Source of the DNA: Candidatus Cloacimonadota bacterium
GTDB taxonomy: Bacteria; Muiribacteriota; UBA6191
Direction: 5' to 3'
DNA length: 46,486 nucleotides
Assembly: GCA_002402105.1 (NCBI GenBank)
Contig: NVVD01000025.1
Coordinates: 1,196-47,681 of the forward strand
Part shown: positions 15,767 to 24,200 of the stretch, in pieces
Layout of the letters: every line of letters begins with the position of its first letter
How positions within the stretch are numbered: the first letter of the stretch is position 1
Made by a program: the position numbers and the translations under genes
Notes under the pieces: generated by a model
Told to the model about the DNA's origin: nothing
Database searches by the model: none
Seen by the model: only the letters and a program-made list of their open reading frames with translations

Positions 15767-18208
15767 ATGCTTACAAAAACATATCAACAATATCAAAAAC
15801 AATTTAATTGGATATCTATTATAGCTTATTTATCCACCCTATTTATCTCATATCAATTTTTATTAAGCTCTTACTCTAAAAACTTTGGCACAAGTATCAA
15901 TGTTACCTTTGGTATCCTTGCTCTTTTAGGACTTATTTTTACCTCTGTTTTAGCTGGATACCAATTTGGAAACCCTCATGGCTTTATGTGGACTCGATTA
16001 GCTCTAGCCCCTACATCATTTTTAGAAAGATATAGTAGTTCTTTATTATATGGAACCTATAAAGTATTTATATTAGCCTCCTTTATTAGAGTTTTAATAT
16101 TTTTAGAGACAGTTTTACCATTTGCTTTTAGTGATACCCCTACCTATGACAAAAATAATTATAAATTACTTATTAGTGATATTTATAGTTCTTTTTCTAT
16201 TCTAGTACTTGTTAATCTTATTCTCTTATTACTTATTTTTTTTATTGTTCATAAAAAATGTAAAAAAAGCCTATCTTCAAGTCAATCTAGATTCTTAGTT
16301 TTTGAGCTATTTATTGCATCAGTTTGTCTAAGTATCCCTATTTATTCATTTCCATATAGTTACTATGAAAATTTAAGCCATATTTTTTCTCTAAATAATT
16401 TAGTCCTTTTATTTGGAGCTTATATATTTTCGTATACATATAGCATCTTTTGTGTTGGTTTTTTAAAAAAATCATTAAAAGCCACTCTATTTTCAATCGT
16501 AACTCAATATTTACTCATATTAATTGTAGTTGATTCTAAGTTAGAAACTTTAAAACTTGAAGTTATTGTATTTTTAATAACTCTCTTTTTTATTATAAGT
16601 TCTTACTATTTACTCTCTGCACCAAAGTCCAAATCTAAGTTTTTAACTATATTTAAATCATTTAAAGTTTTTGCTCCATATGCCTGTGTCATCGTTTTTT
16701 TAGCTTTTTTTGTAAGAGTCAAAGCAAACTACATGAACCTTGAAAAGTCTAGTTATCATATTGAGTACGATAAAGAACAAGACACTTTATATACTTTTCA
16801 AATTAAAAGACCAGGTCAACTATATTATTTTCCTTCAAGAAATAGAAGTATACAAACAGTCACCAAACAAAGTAATTTTACAAAAAGTACTAAAAAGGTA
16901 GTTGATGAAACTAAGTACTCATTTAGATTTGAAGAAAATAAGTCTGTTTTTAAAAATGGCCTTGATTTTAAAGTCTTTAAGGGTTCAAAGTTAATTGATA
17001 CTATTTATTTTGAACAATTACTTCAAAGCCACCACATTCATGGTAACTCTGTTTACCCAAAAATAATAAATAGTTCATATTTTATTCTCGCTACTAATAG
17101 TAAAACTGGAATAGCTTACTTTCATGATACAAATTACAAATACTATAGATATCAAGTGGGTAAATCTAAACTAAAGGTAATAAATGGAGATATCAAAACT
17201 ATTAGTATTGATCCTATTACAAAACTACAACATTTAGAAAAAAACCCTTACTTTTTTATTTTTAAAGACTCTAAGTTTAACCTCTACCTTGATAAGAAAA
17301 AAATTGAAATCCCGCCTCTTGAAATTAAAAAGTTTCGTGGCTTTGAACATGGTATCCAAAATCCATTTTCAACTCGGATTTCGACTACCTACTATTACAA
17401 CAACTCTATATATTTTTTTGATTCTTATATAGAAAATGAATATGATTACTCTAAAAAAAATATTACTCACTTCGCTCTACACTCTTTAGACTTTAAATCT
17501 TATAAATCCTCTTTTAAAGAGATTACATTTGATAGCGATACAGATTTATCTTCATTTAGGTTTCATAAAGGAAAACTATACAGTCTCAAGCAATCTCTAA
17601 AATATAATGATGAAGCTTCTAAGGCTTTTACAAGATCTACCAATAAAAAAGAAAATTTTCATTCTATTCAAAAGCAATCTTTAATTGAAATAGATTTTAG
17701 CGGAAATATAAAAACAATATTTACTCATAAAAAACACAAACATTGGAAATACAACTCTATAGTTAATAAGTTTATTTTAAATAAACAAAACATAGAAATT
17801 GATCACGAAAGTTCTAATACAAATGATTTTATATCTGAAAATTTATTAAAGCACTATTCTGAAAAAAATAAGCCTTACTTCTTCTATGAAAAACAAGATA
17901 TAAAGCTAAAAGAGCTTTTCTACAATTATACATTTGCTTATACAAGACTACACAATATTTTACCCTCTGGCGACCTTTTATTTACGCAATATTATGGAGA
18001 TAAAATAGCTAGTTCTTATACATATAATATTAAAACAAAGAAGTTTCGTTTTTATAATTTTCATTCTTCATATGAGGATAGTGACATTTTTCAAGATAAT
18101 AATAATAGACTCTTTACTATACCAATAATAAAAAATAAAAAAGTATTCCCAATCTTTTTAAAAGAAATAATCATCACTCAGAAAATGGAGAAAAATCATG
18201 AAAATTAG
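15767..18208 (+). CDS. Large membrane protein with beta-rich extracytoplasmic domain, YtrA-type operon
   Basis: ATG 15767 has AAAGGAG six bases upstream; an in-frame TTG six bases earlier is less likely. The 813-residue protein has an N-terminal half with about nine or ten membrane spans (to about residue 325), ABC-2-like in its first 120 residues (YQFGNPHGFMWTRLALAPTS). The second half, after a span ending near FVRVKANYMN, is a soluble region of about 485 residues rich in Tyr, Phe, Lys and Ser. It has recurring short strand pairs such as YYNNSIYFFDSYIE and FHKGKLYSLKQSL, a pattern compatible with an irregular beta-propeller outside the cytoplasmic membrane. No family recognised for that domain. 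A role as sensor or substrate-capturing part of the ABC system is inferred from the operon only. Confidence 0.75.
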   Translation: MLTKTYQQYQKQFNWISIIAYLSTLFISYQFLLSSYSKNFGTSINVTFGILALLGLIFTSVLAGYQFGNPHGFMWTRLALAPTSFLERYSSSLLYGTYKVFILASFIRVLIFLETVLPFAFSDTPTYDKNNYKLLISDIYSSFSILVLVNLILLLLIFFIVHKKCKKSLSSSQSRFLVFELFIASVCLSIPIYSFPYSYYENLSHIFSLNNLVLLFGAYIFSYTYSIFCVGFLKKSLKATLFSIVTQYLLILIVVDSKLETLKLEVIVFLITLFFIISSYYLLSAPKSKSKFLTIFKSFKVFAPYACVIVFLAFFVRVKANYMNLEKSSYHIEYDKEQDTLYTFQIKRPGQLYYFPSRNRSIQTVTKQSNFTKSTKKVVDETKYSFRFEENKSVFKNGLDFKVFKGSKLIDTIYFEQLLQSHHIHGNSVYPKIINSSYFILATNSKTGIAYFHDTNYKYYRYQVGKSKLKVINGDIKTISIDPITKLQHLEKNPYFFIFKDSKFNLYLDKKKIEIPPLEIKKFRGFEHGIQNPFSTRISTTYYYNNSIYFFDSYIENEYDYSKKNITHFALHSLDFKSYKSSFKEITFDSDTDLSSFRFHKGKLYSLKQSLKYNDEASKAFTRSTNKKENFHSIQKQSLIEIDFSGNIKTIFTHKKHKHWKYNSIVNKFILNKQNIEIDHESSNTNDFISENLLKHYSEKNKPYFFYEKQDIKLKELFYNYTFAYTRLHNILPSGDLLFTQYYGDKIASSYTYNIKTKKFRFYNFHSSYEDSDIFQDNNNRLFTIPIIKNKKVFPIFLKEIIITQKMEKNHEN

Positions 18209-18569
18209 AATTGACCCTATGAGTAATATCCCTATTTATAAACAAATTATTGAACACTTTAGCCATCTTATTTTAAGTGGACAATTAAATGCTAATGACA
18301 AACTCCCATCTTCAAGAGCACTCGGTGTTGAAATCAAAGTCAATATGCTTACTGTACAAAAAGCCTATCAAGAGCTTAGGGCACTTGGGCTAATTTATAA
18401 CAAAAGAGGTGAAGGAAGTTTCGTTGCAGAGGTAGAGTCAAATATAAATTTTGATCTACAAATTGAAAAAATCCAGAAGCAATTTCAACAAACTATTGAG
18501 ATTGCTCTAATGTATGAACTCTCTAAAGAAAAGATTTTACAGGTTTTTTCAGAGACTTTGAAAGTATAA
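18198..18569 (+). CDS. GntR-family transcriptional regulator, YtrA subfamily
   Basis: The 123-residue protein has an N-terminal winged helix-turn-helix (about 10-75: PIYKQIIEHF, KLPSSRALGVEIKVNMLTVQ, GLIYNKRGEGSFV), the GntR DNA-binding signature. The short C-terminal tail of about 45 residues is typical of the YtrA subfamily, in which it only dimerises. The gene overlaps the preceding stop by 11 bases and has GGAG upstream. It is expected to repress its own operon through the inverted repeat at 14211-14236. Confidence 0.93.
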   Translation: MKIRIDPMSNIPIYKQIIEHFSHLILSGQLNANDKLPSSRALGVEIKVNMLTVQKAYQELRALGLIYNKRGEGSFVAEVESNINFDLQIEKIQKQFQQTIEIALMYELSKEKILQVFSETLKV

Positions 18570-18572
18570 ATA

Positions 18573-18602
18573 AAAAAGGCTTAAGTAAAATTGAGCCTTT
18601 TT
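18573..18602. terminator. Bidirectional terminator between convergent operons
   Basis: The arms AAAAAGGCTTAA (18573-18584) and TTGAGCCTTTTT (18591-18602) form a stem with one G-T mismatch/wobble and a 6-base loop, with T runs on both strands. It follows the GntR gene by a few bases and overlaps the end of the leftward operon. Confidence 0.85.
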
Positions 18603-18604
18603 AT

Positions 18605-19531
18605 TTAGAATTTTTTAAATACCAATAAACTTGATGATGTATCGTTTTTAGTACCCTTTAAAGCAAAACCATTATTATCAAAAATTACATAAAGTTTATC
18701 ACCTAAAATTGTTAACCCTTCACCCAAACCAAATTCTTCGTTTGTATCATACAAAGGCTTTTCAAATTTAGTATAAACTCGTCTTTCTATTATTTTCATA
18801 GTTTTAGGATTGTATTTTACAATCATTCTTCTATTTCTAACTAAAACATACAAAAGCCCATCTTGATAATGAGAACCAGCAAAATCAGCAAATAACCATC
18901 TACTCCCATCTTTTTTCAAAGCTTTTGGAAAACTATTACCACTCGGAAAAGTAAACTGTTTTGTTATATATTTTGTTTTAATATCATACTCATAGGCCAT
19001 TCTAAACTGTCTTTCATTAAATAAATATAATTTATTATTTTGACTATCGCATGAAATAGCCTCTAAACCAGCATTTACAACACCAGAAAAAGGGTTCATT
19101 TTATTTTTATGAAATGAGTTGAATGGGATTCTTATCAATTCTGCTTGACCAGTTAATTTTAATGATAAAACATCTCTCATAGTTTCATTGATTACATAAA
19201 ATCTATCTTTTGCAAAACAAAGTCCTTCAAAATCTATTCGTCTAAAACTTTGGGTTGATTTTTTATAATCATTTAAAAAGTTTTCTGGAAAATCTAAGTA
19301 CTTAATTACCTTTAAAGTTGTTGAATTTTTTGTACTTATTAACTTGTATATACTATGTAAGCCACCTCTATCAGAAACAGTATATAAAGAGGTTCCATCT
19401 GTTGTTAAACCTGAAAAATTAGGGGTTTTTGATATCTTTGAAGAGTCAATCCTGATACTTTTTATCAAAGATAAATGTTTGTAAGCTTGTACAAAGTTTA
19501 CTACTAATAAAAAAATAATTATTTTAATCAT
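18605..19531 (-). CDS. Secreted phytase-like esterase beta-propeller protein
   Basis: The 308-residue product has a signal peptide (1-16) and a propeller-like body. The family landmarks of 'esterase-like activity of phytase' proteins are in order: FSGLTTDGTSLYTVSDRGG near the N terminus, RIDFEGLCF...VINE in the middle, GLEAISCDSQNNKLYLFNER, and GLGEGLTILGDKLYVIFDN near the C terminus. The acidic residues in these motifs are the usual calcium or phosphate-site residues in this fold. Third gene of the leftward nusB operon, 19 bases after the DPBB protein. Substrate unknown; likely periplasmic. Confidence 0.82.
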   Translation of the reverse strand: MIKIIIFLLVVNFVQAYKHLSLIKSIRIDSSKISKTPNFSGLTTDGTSLYTVSDRGGLHSIYKLISTKNSTTLKVIKYLDFPENFLNDYKKSTQSFRRIDFEGLCFAKDRFYVINETMRDVLSLKLTGQAELIRIPFNSFHKNKMNPFSGVVNAGLEAISCDSQNNKLYLFNERQFRMAYEYDIKTKYITKQFTFPSGNSFPKALKKDGSRWLFADFAGSHYQDGLLYVLVRNRRMIVKYNPKTMKIIERRVYTKFEKPLYDTNEEFGLGEGLTILGDKLYVIFDNNGFALKGTKNDTSSSLLVFKKF

Positions 19532-19550
19532 AATATCTCCAGTTTATTTA

Positions 19551-20561
19551 TTATTTTAAAAATTTCCAATGTACATTTCCGGAGTGAGTCCCTGAAAATG
19601 CTTTTTTTCTATTTACTCCAAGGGCTAGCCATGTTTGATAAGATAAATCAATACCCGCTAAGTTTGTTTTTCTTCCCCATGAATCTTTACCTTTTTCTGC
19701 TGATGGCCTTTTACCTCTAACCCAGTATGGGTCATCAATATTCCATGGACCAACATCTATTACTTCTACAACAACTCTCTTACCTGTTGGGGGGTAATAA
19801 ATTTCAAGCCAATGATTTAAACCATCTCTTGATGGCAAAGCAACACCAAGATCAGTATCTTTCATGTAAAAGTCTCCACGTTTTCCTTTAGAAGCAATTG
19901 TTTGTGCCTCAAAAGATGTAGCGTAAATATTTTGAAAAGAATATCCAACTGGTACAGAAGGACTACTTTTTATAGGTGGTTTTCTTTTTGGAGATTTTTT
20001 AGGTTTTAATTTTTTTAATTTTTCTAAGTACTTTTCAAGACCTTTTTTAGCAAGTAATCGAAGCCAAGACTTTTTTAAGGGATGTCTTGAGCTTGGATAC
20101 GTAAAAAACTTTAAGTATTTACTTTTTTTATTATAAACAACATTATAACCAAGTAATAAACCAACCTCTCTAACGGGATATTTTTTTGTGAAAGAAAATA
20201 ATCTTAAATTTAATACATCTTTAAATAAATGCCTCTCAAGCTCCTTTAAAACAAAGTTATCTTTAAAAAACACATTCCCTTTTGATTTTATTCCAAATAA
20301 AGAAATTAAGTGACTAGCTTCAAAATAAAAGTGTGAATTTTTATAGTATAATTTTGTTGAGCCACGAAGTCTTTTACCATCTAAATAAATAGCATTTACT
20401 CTACGATAGTTACCCTTATTTGAATTTTGAAATAATGATGAAAGTTTTTTTACTGGATATTTTTTTAGTATTCTTTTTTTTACTACATCTTTTAATAAAA
20501 AACTAGCATCAAATGAAAAAGTCGAAGAATAAAAAAGTAAGCACAATAATACTTTTAGCAT
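19551..20561 (-). CDS. Secreted double-psi beta-barrel protein with stalk-like N-terminal domain
   Basis: The 336-residue protein has a signal peptide (about 1-16). Its N-terminal region (about 50-160), with YLDGKRLRGSTKLYYKNSHF and VREVGLLLGYNVVYNKKSKY, resembles the copper amine oxidase N-terminal (stalk) domain often found in cell-wall proteins. A Lys/Pro-rich linker follows at about 160-205. The C-terminal region (about 205-336) looks like a double-psi beta-barrel of the RlpA/barwin/endoglucanase-45 type: VVVEVIDVGPWNIDDPYW, GRKTNLAGIDLSYQTWLALG, ending in VHWKF. The Asp residues in IDVGPW and AGIDLS match the conserved acidic positions. Such domains bind or cut peptidoglycan glycan strands. 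Second gene of the leftward operon, eight bases after nusB. Confidence 0.78.
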   Translation of the reverse strand: MLKVLLCLLFYSSTFSFDASFLLKDVVKKRILKKYPVKKLSSLFQNSNKGNYRRVNAIYLDGKRLRGSTKLYYKNSHFYFEASHLISLFGIKSKGNVFFKDNFVLKELERHLFKDVLNLRLFSFTKKYPVREVGLLLGYNVVYNKKSKYLKFFTYPSSRHPLKKSWLRLLAKKGLEKYLEKLKKLKPKKSPKRKPPIKSSPSVPVGYSFQNIYATSFEAQTIASKGKRGDFYMKDTDLGVALPSRDGLNHWLEIYYPPTGKRVVVEVIDVGPWNIDDPYWVRGKRPSAEKGKDSWGRKTNLAGIDLSYQTWLALGVNRKKAFSGTHSGNVHWKFLK

Positions 20562-20569
20562 ATTACTAA

Positions 20570-20983
20570 TTAATCACTGGGTCTTAATTTTTTGGCTATT
20601 CCGTTTAATACTCCAGAAACAAAAGATAAAGACTCATCTACACTATAAGTATCTGTAAGCTCATTTGCTTCGTGTATAATCACTGATAAAGCTGTCTCTG
20701 GGGCATACTTCATTTCATAGGCACCGATTCGTAAAATCGTTTTTTCTAAGTTACCTACCCTATCCATGCTCCAATTAGTCAGACTATCTTTTATAACTTG
20801 ATCTAACTCTTCAACATTTTTTAAGACACCATCAATTAACTCTTTAGAAAAAGTTTTTACTTCTTCACTTGGTTCTCTATCTTCTAATAAAAATTCATAA
20901 ACTTCATAACAATCTTCACCTGTTACAAAATATGGAAATAAACTCAATAATGCGTATTCTCTACCTTTTGATCTTTTTCCCAT
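20570..20983 (-). CDS. nusB: Transcription antitermination factor NusB
   Basis: The start MGKRSKGREYALLSLF at 20983 fits the family (137 residues); an upstream ATG at 21046 would add 21 poorly conserved residues. The all-helical NusB fold is recognisable by REYALLSLF at the N terminus, the WSMDRVGNLEKTILRIGAYEM segment (canonical R-x-x-x-x-D-x-x-I-L-R-x-A-x-x-E), VIIHEANELTDTYSVDES, and FVSGVLNGIAKKL at the end. NusB with NusE binds boxA RNA and promotes rRNA antitermination. First gene of a leftward operon with two secreted proteins, which is an unusual partnership. Confidence 0.95.
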   Translation of the reverse strand: MGKRSKGREYALLSLFPYFVTGEDCYEVYEFLLEDREPSEEVKTFSKELIDGVLKNVEELDQVIKDSLTNWSMDRVGNLEKTILRIGAYEMKYAPETALSVIIHEANELTDTYSVDESLSFVSGVLNGIAKKLRPSD

Positions 20984-21122
20984 GTTATTTTCTTTCCTTC
21001 TTAGAAGTAGTAATCTTAAATGTATACACATATTACATTTATTCAAACAGACATCAAGTAAAAAACATACCTTAATCTAATTTTTTACCCTGTAACAATG
21101 CTCTATTAGAGAATCTCATACA

Positions 21123-21180
21123 AAAGGTTTAGATTATTTAATAATTTGAGTATATAATGCTACTTATTAATCAAACCTTT
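21123..21180 (+). promoter_or_regulatory. Promoter of the TPR-mutS operon flanked by an inverted repeat
   Basis: A perfect -10 TATAAT lies at 21153-21158, with only a weak -35 about 17-18 bases upstream. Arms AAAGGTTT(A)GATT (21123-21135) and AATCAAACCTTT (21169-21180) are inverted copies, with one extra A, placed either side of the -10. The repeat may be an operator or just local secondary structure. Confidence 0.5.
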
Positions 21181-21262
21181 CTTAGTTTTTAAAGAATCCA
21201 TGAAAAACATTTTCTTGGTGAAAATTTATAATAAACTTCACATATACTCTCTTAGAGGAACT

Positions 21263-24200
21263 ATGCATTACATACTGTTAATATTACTTAGTAGTTTTTT
21301 ATTTACAACAAGCATTTCATCACGCTCTTTATCCAAAATAAAGACACAAAAACAAATCAATCAGTTTTATCGAGTCCAAAGATATTTTAATCAAGGAAGG
21401 TTTAAAGAAGCTATTTCTAAATTAAGGGCTACTATTGAGTTTTCTAAAAGTGAAAGCACCGAACAAAAAGCAACTTTTTTACTAGGTAAAGCTTTTTTAT
21501 TAGATGGCCAAATACAATTGGCAAAACTCACCTTTAAACATTTGAAAAAAAACTGGCCTAATCATCCCTATCAAAAAGAGGCCGACTTCTTAGAAATAGA
21601 AAGAGAAATTAAACAGCTTTCTAATATTGTATCTTTTGATAGAGGCGCAAAAAAACTATTAGATTTTGAACCATTTGGCATAGATTTAGATTTCTTTAAT
21701 TTTTTTACAGGCTTTTCTAAAGGTTTTGTTTTTAATAACTACACTCCAATTAAAAAAAAGTTAAGTGTCTATTTTGACTCCAAAGACAAAGAGCTTCAAA
21801 GCAAATCACTTTTACTTGATGGATTAATCGAAACCTTTGATTTTCATAACACAAAAAGAGGCACTCCAAAACTTCAAAGAGTTATTTCTTCTAAAAACTT
21901 GTATTATTCTCATGTAGCCTCACTTGCTCTTATGATTGATTATTGCTCAAATCATATAGAAGAGCTCCAAGGTTTAGAAAGTCTTCTTCCTAAAAATTAC
22001 AAACAAACTAATATTGGACAATTATCTAAATTTTTACTTTTTCAAATTACTGCTTATATTCATGGAGATTTTCAAAAATCTTTTAAAATCATTTCTGAGT
22101 TAAATCACATTCAAAACTCTCCTTATAAAAAGCATTTTTTAAAGCATAAAAAACTAATACGCCTTATTATACAAAAAAATAAATCTGTTCACCAAACTTT
22201 AAAGTTTATTGATACCTTAAAGGCTTATTCAGCTTTTTATCTTATAATTAACGAGTACCAAAAACTTCTAAAAAAACCTCTAAATCCACGTATAAAAGGA
22301 AACATTCATTATAGCTTAGCTAAAATCTATCAAGATGATTTTCAAGATTTTAAACTTGCTAGTTTCCATTTAAATGCTACTAAAGCTTTTCCCCTTGTGT
22401 CTGAAGTCAAAGATGAAATTCAATGGAGAAAAATTAAGCTACTTCCTAAACTACAAAAAGAAAGTAAAATTCATGAAATTGCAAATAAAGACTTAGCTTA
22501 TACAGAAGCTGCTATCTACCAAGAGTTATCCCAAAACCAATTGAGTCCAAAATTACTAGATAAATATTTCAATAGCTTGCTAAAGCTTAATTTAGATATT
22601 TCTTCTAAAATATTTTATCTTAAAAAGCTTTCTGAAGTCGCAGAACAAAATCACCAATATTTAAAAGCTAGATTCTTTTTAATTAAGTTAGCTCGATACG
22701 ATTTAAACGAAGCAAACTTATTATTAAAAAAGAATCTTTGGAAACAAAAAGTTTTTCAAAGTAAACTCAACTCAACTTTAGCAGAAGAACCTGAAAAATT
22801 TCATTTTGAAAAAGGTAAATATTTATTACTTCTCGGAAACGAAAAAGAAGGAGTTAAAACTCTTGAGAGTATTTCTAAATCCAAGTCATTATATGCCCAA
22901 AAAGCTAAATTTGAATTATTTACTCATTCATTACAAGTACAATCATTAGATGATGAAGAAATAAGTAATTTAAATCAATATTGTTTAAAAAACCCAGATC
23001 GAGAAATTCAAAAACAAGCTAGAGACATATTCTTTGATTATTTTCGTAATTTATATAGGGGTTATTCTACACTTGAAACAAAAAATAAAGAAGACTATGA
23101 CTTACAACATTACGAACAAATTTCGCAATTAATCAATAATGTTAAACGAATTTTTTCTGATGAAAAAATACTTATAACTCAGTTTGAAATACAAATGCTT
23201 CTTTTGCGAGCTCAAAACAAAAAGGCTCGAAAACTATTTAACACTTATTTAAAAAGTAAAACAGATTTAGAAACTTTAAAAATATCTTTAGATTTAAACT
23301 TATTAGAAAAGAATCTACTTATAGCTTCAAAAATATCTGAACAAATTAGCTCAATAAATCCACAATTAAAAGAAGTTTATTTAAACCAAGCCTTTGATTT
23401 ATTTAAACAATCAAAATTTGATAAAAAACAACCTCAAAAATCATTTGAACAAGCTCTTTTAGCCTTTCAAAAAAAATACCCTCACAAGTTTCTTGAATAC
23501 TTCATTAAACAGATCTTAAGCTTTGCAAAAAACAATCCTAAAAATAGAGCCACACAAAGAATAATAATCGAATATCAAAATCAAATCATAAAAATGAACC
23601 AAGCTAGTTTATATGAAATTGTTGATCAATACCTTAATATTTATCATAAACATACCCTCTTCACACATTTGAAGGTAAAAATTTTACAAAACTCCCCAAG
23701 TTTTTTATCTGAGGAATTTTTATTAGAGCAACTAAAAGAGCAAGCCCCCCTATCTTTAGATGCTAGTATTGCCTTAGCCCAACTATACAAACAAAATACT
23801 AAACTTAAGCAAAACTCCAACAAAGATTATTTAAAACAAATGCTTTCTAACATAATAAATAAGCCATTAAATACATCCTTTAAAAATATTAATAAAATAT
23901 TAAATTTTCATTACTCGTTGTTAAATGAAAATGAATACCAAAAGACTATTCAACTTGGAATAAAATCCAAACAGTCTGAAAATAGAGCATTTTATCATGA
24001 AAAATATATCGAACTACTTCTTCAAAAAAAGAAAAGATTTCGTGCGAAAAGAGAAATGGAAACTTTCATTAAAAACTCCTCTTATCCTGATTTTTTTAAA
24101 CTAATTGCTTATGAGCATGTTTATCCCCATTTTTCAAAAGCAAAAGGACTTCAATCATTAAAAAAATGGTTATTTAAAATAAACTCTAAAAAGCTCTCTT

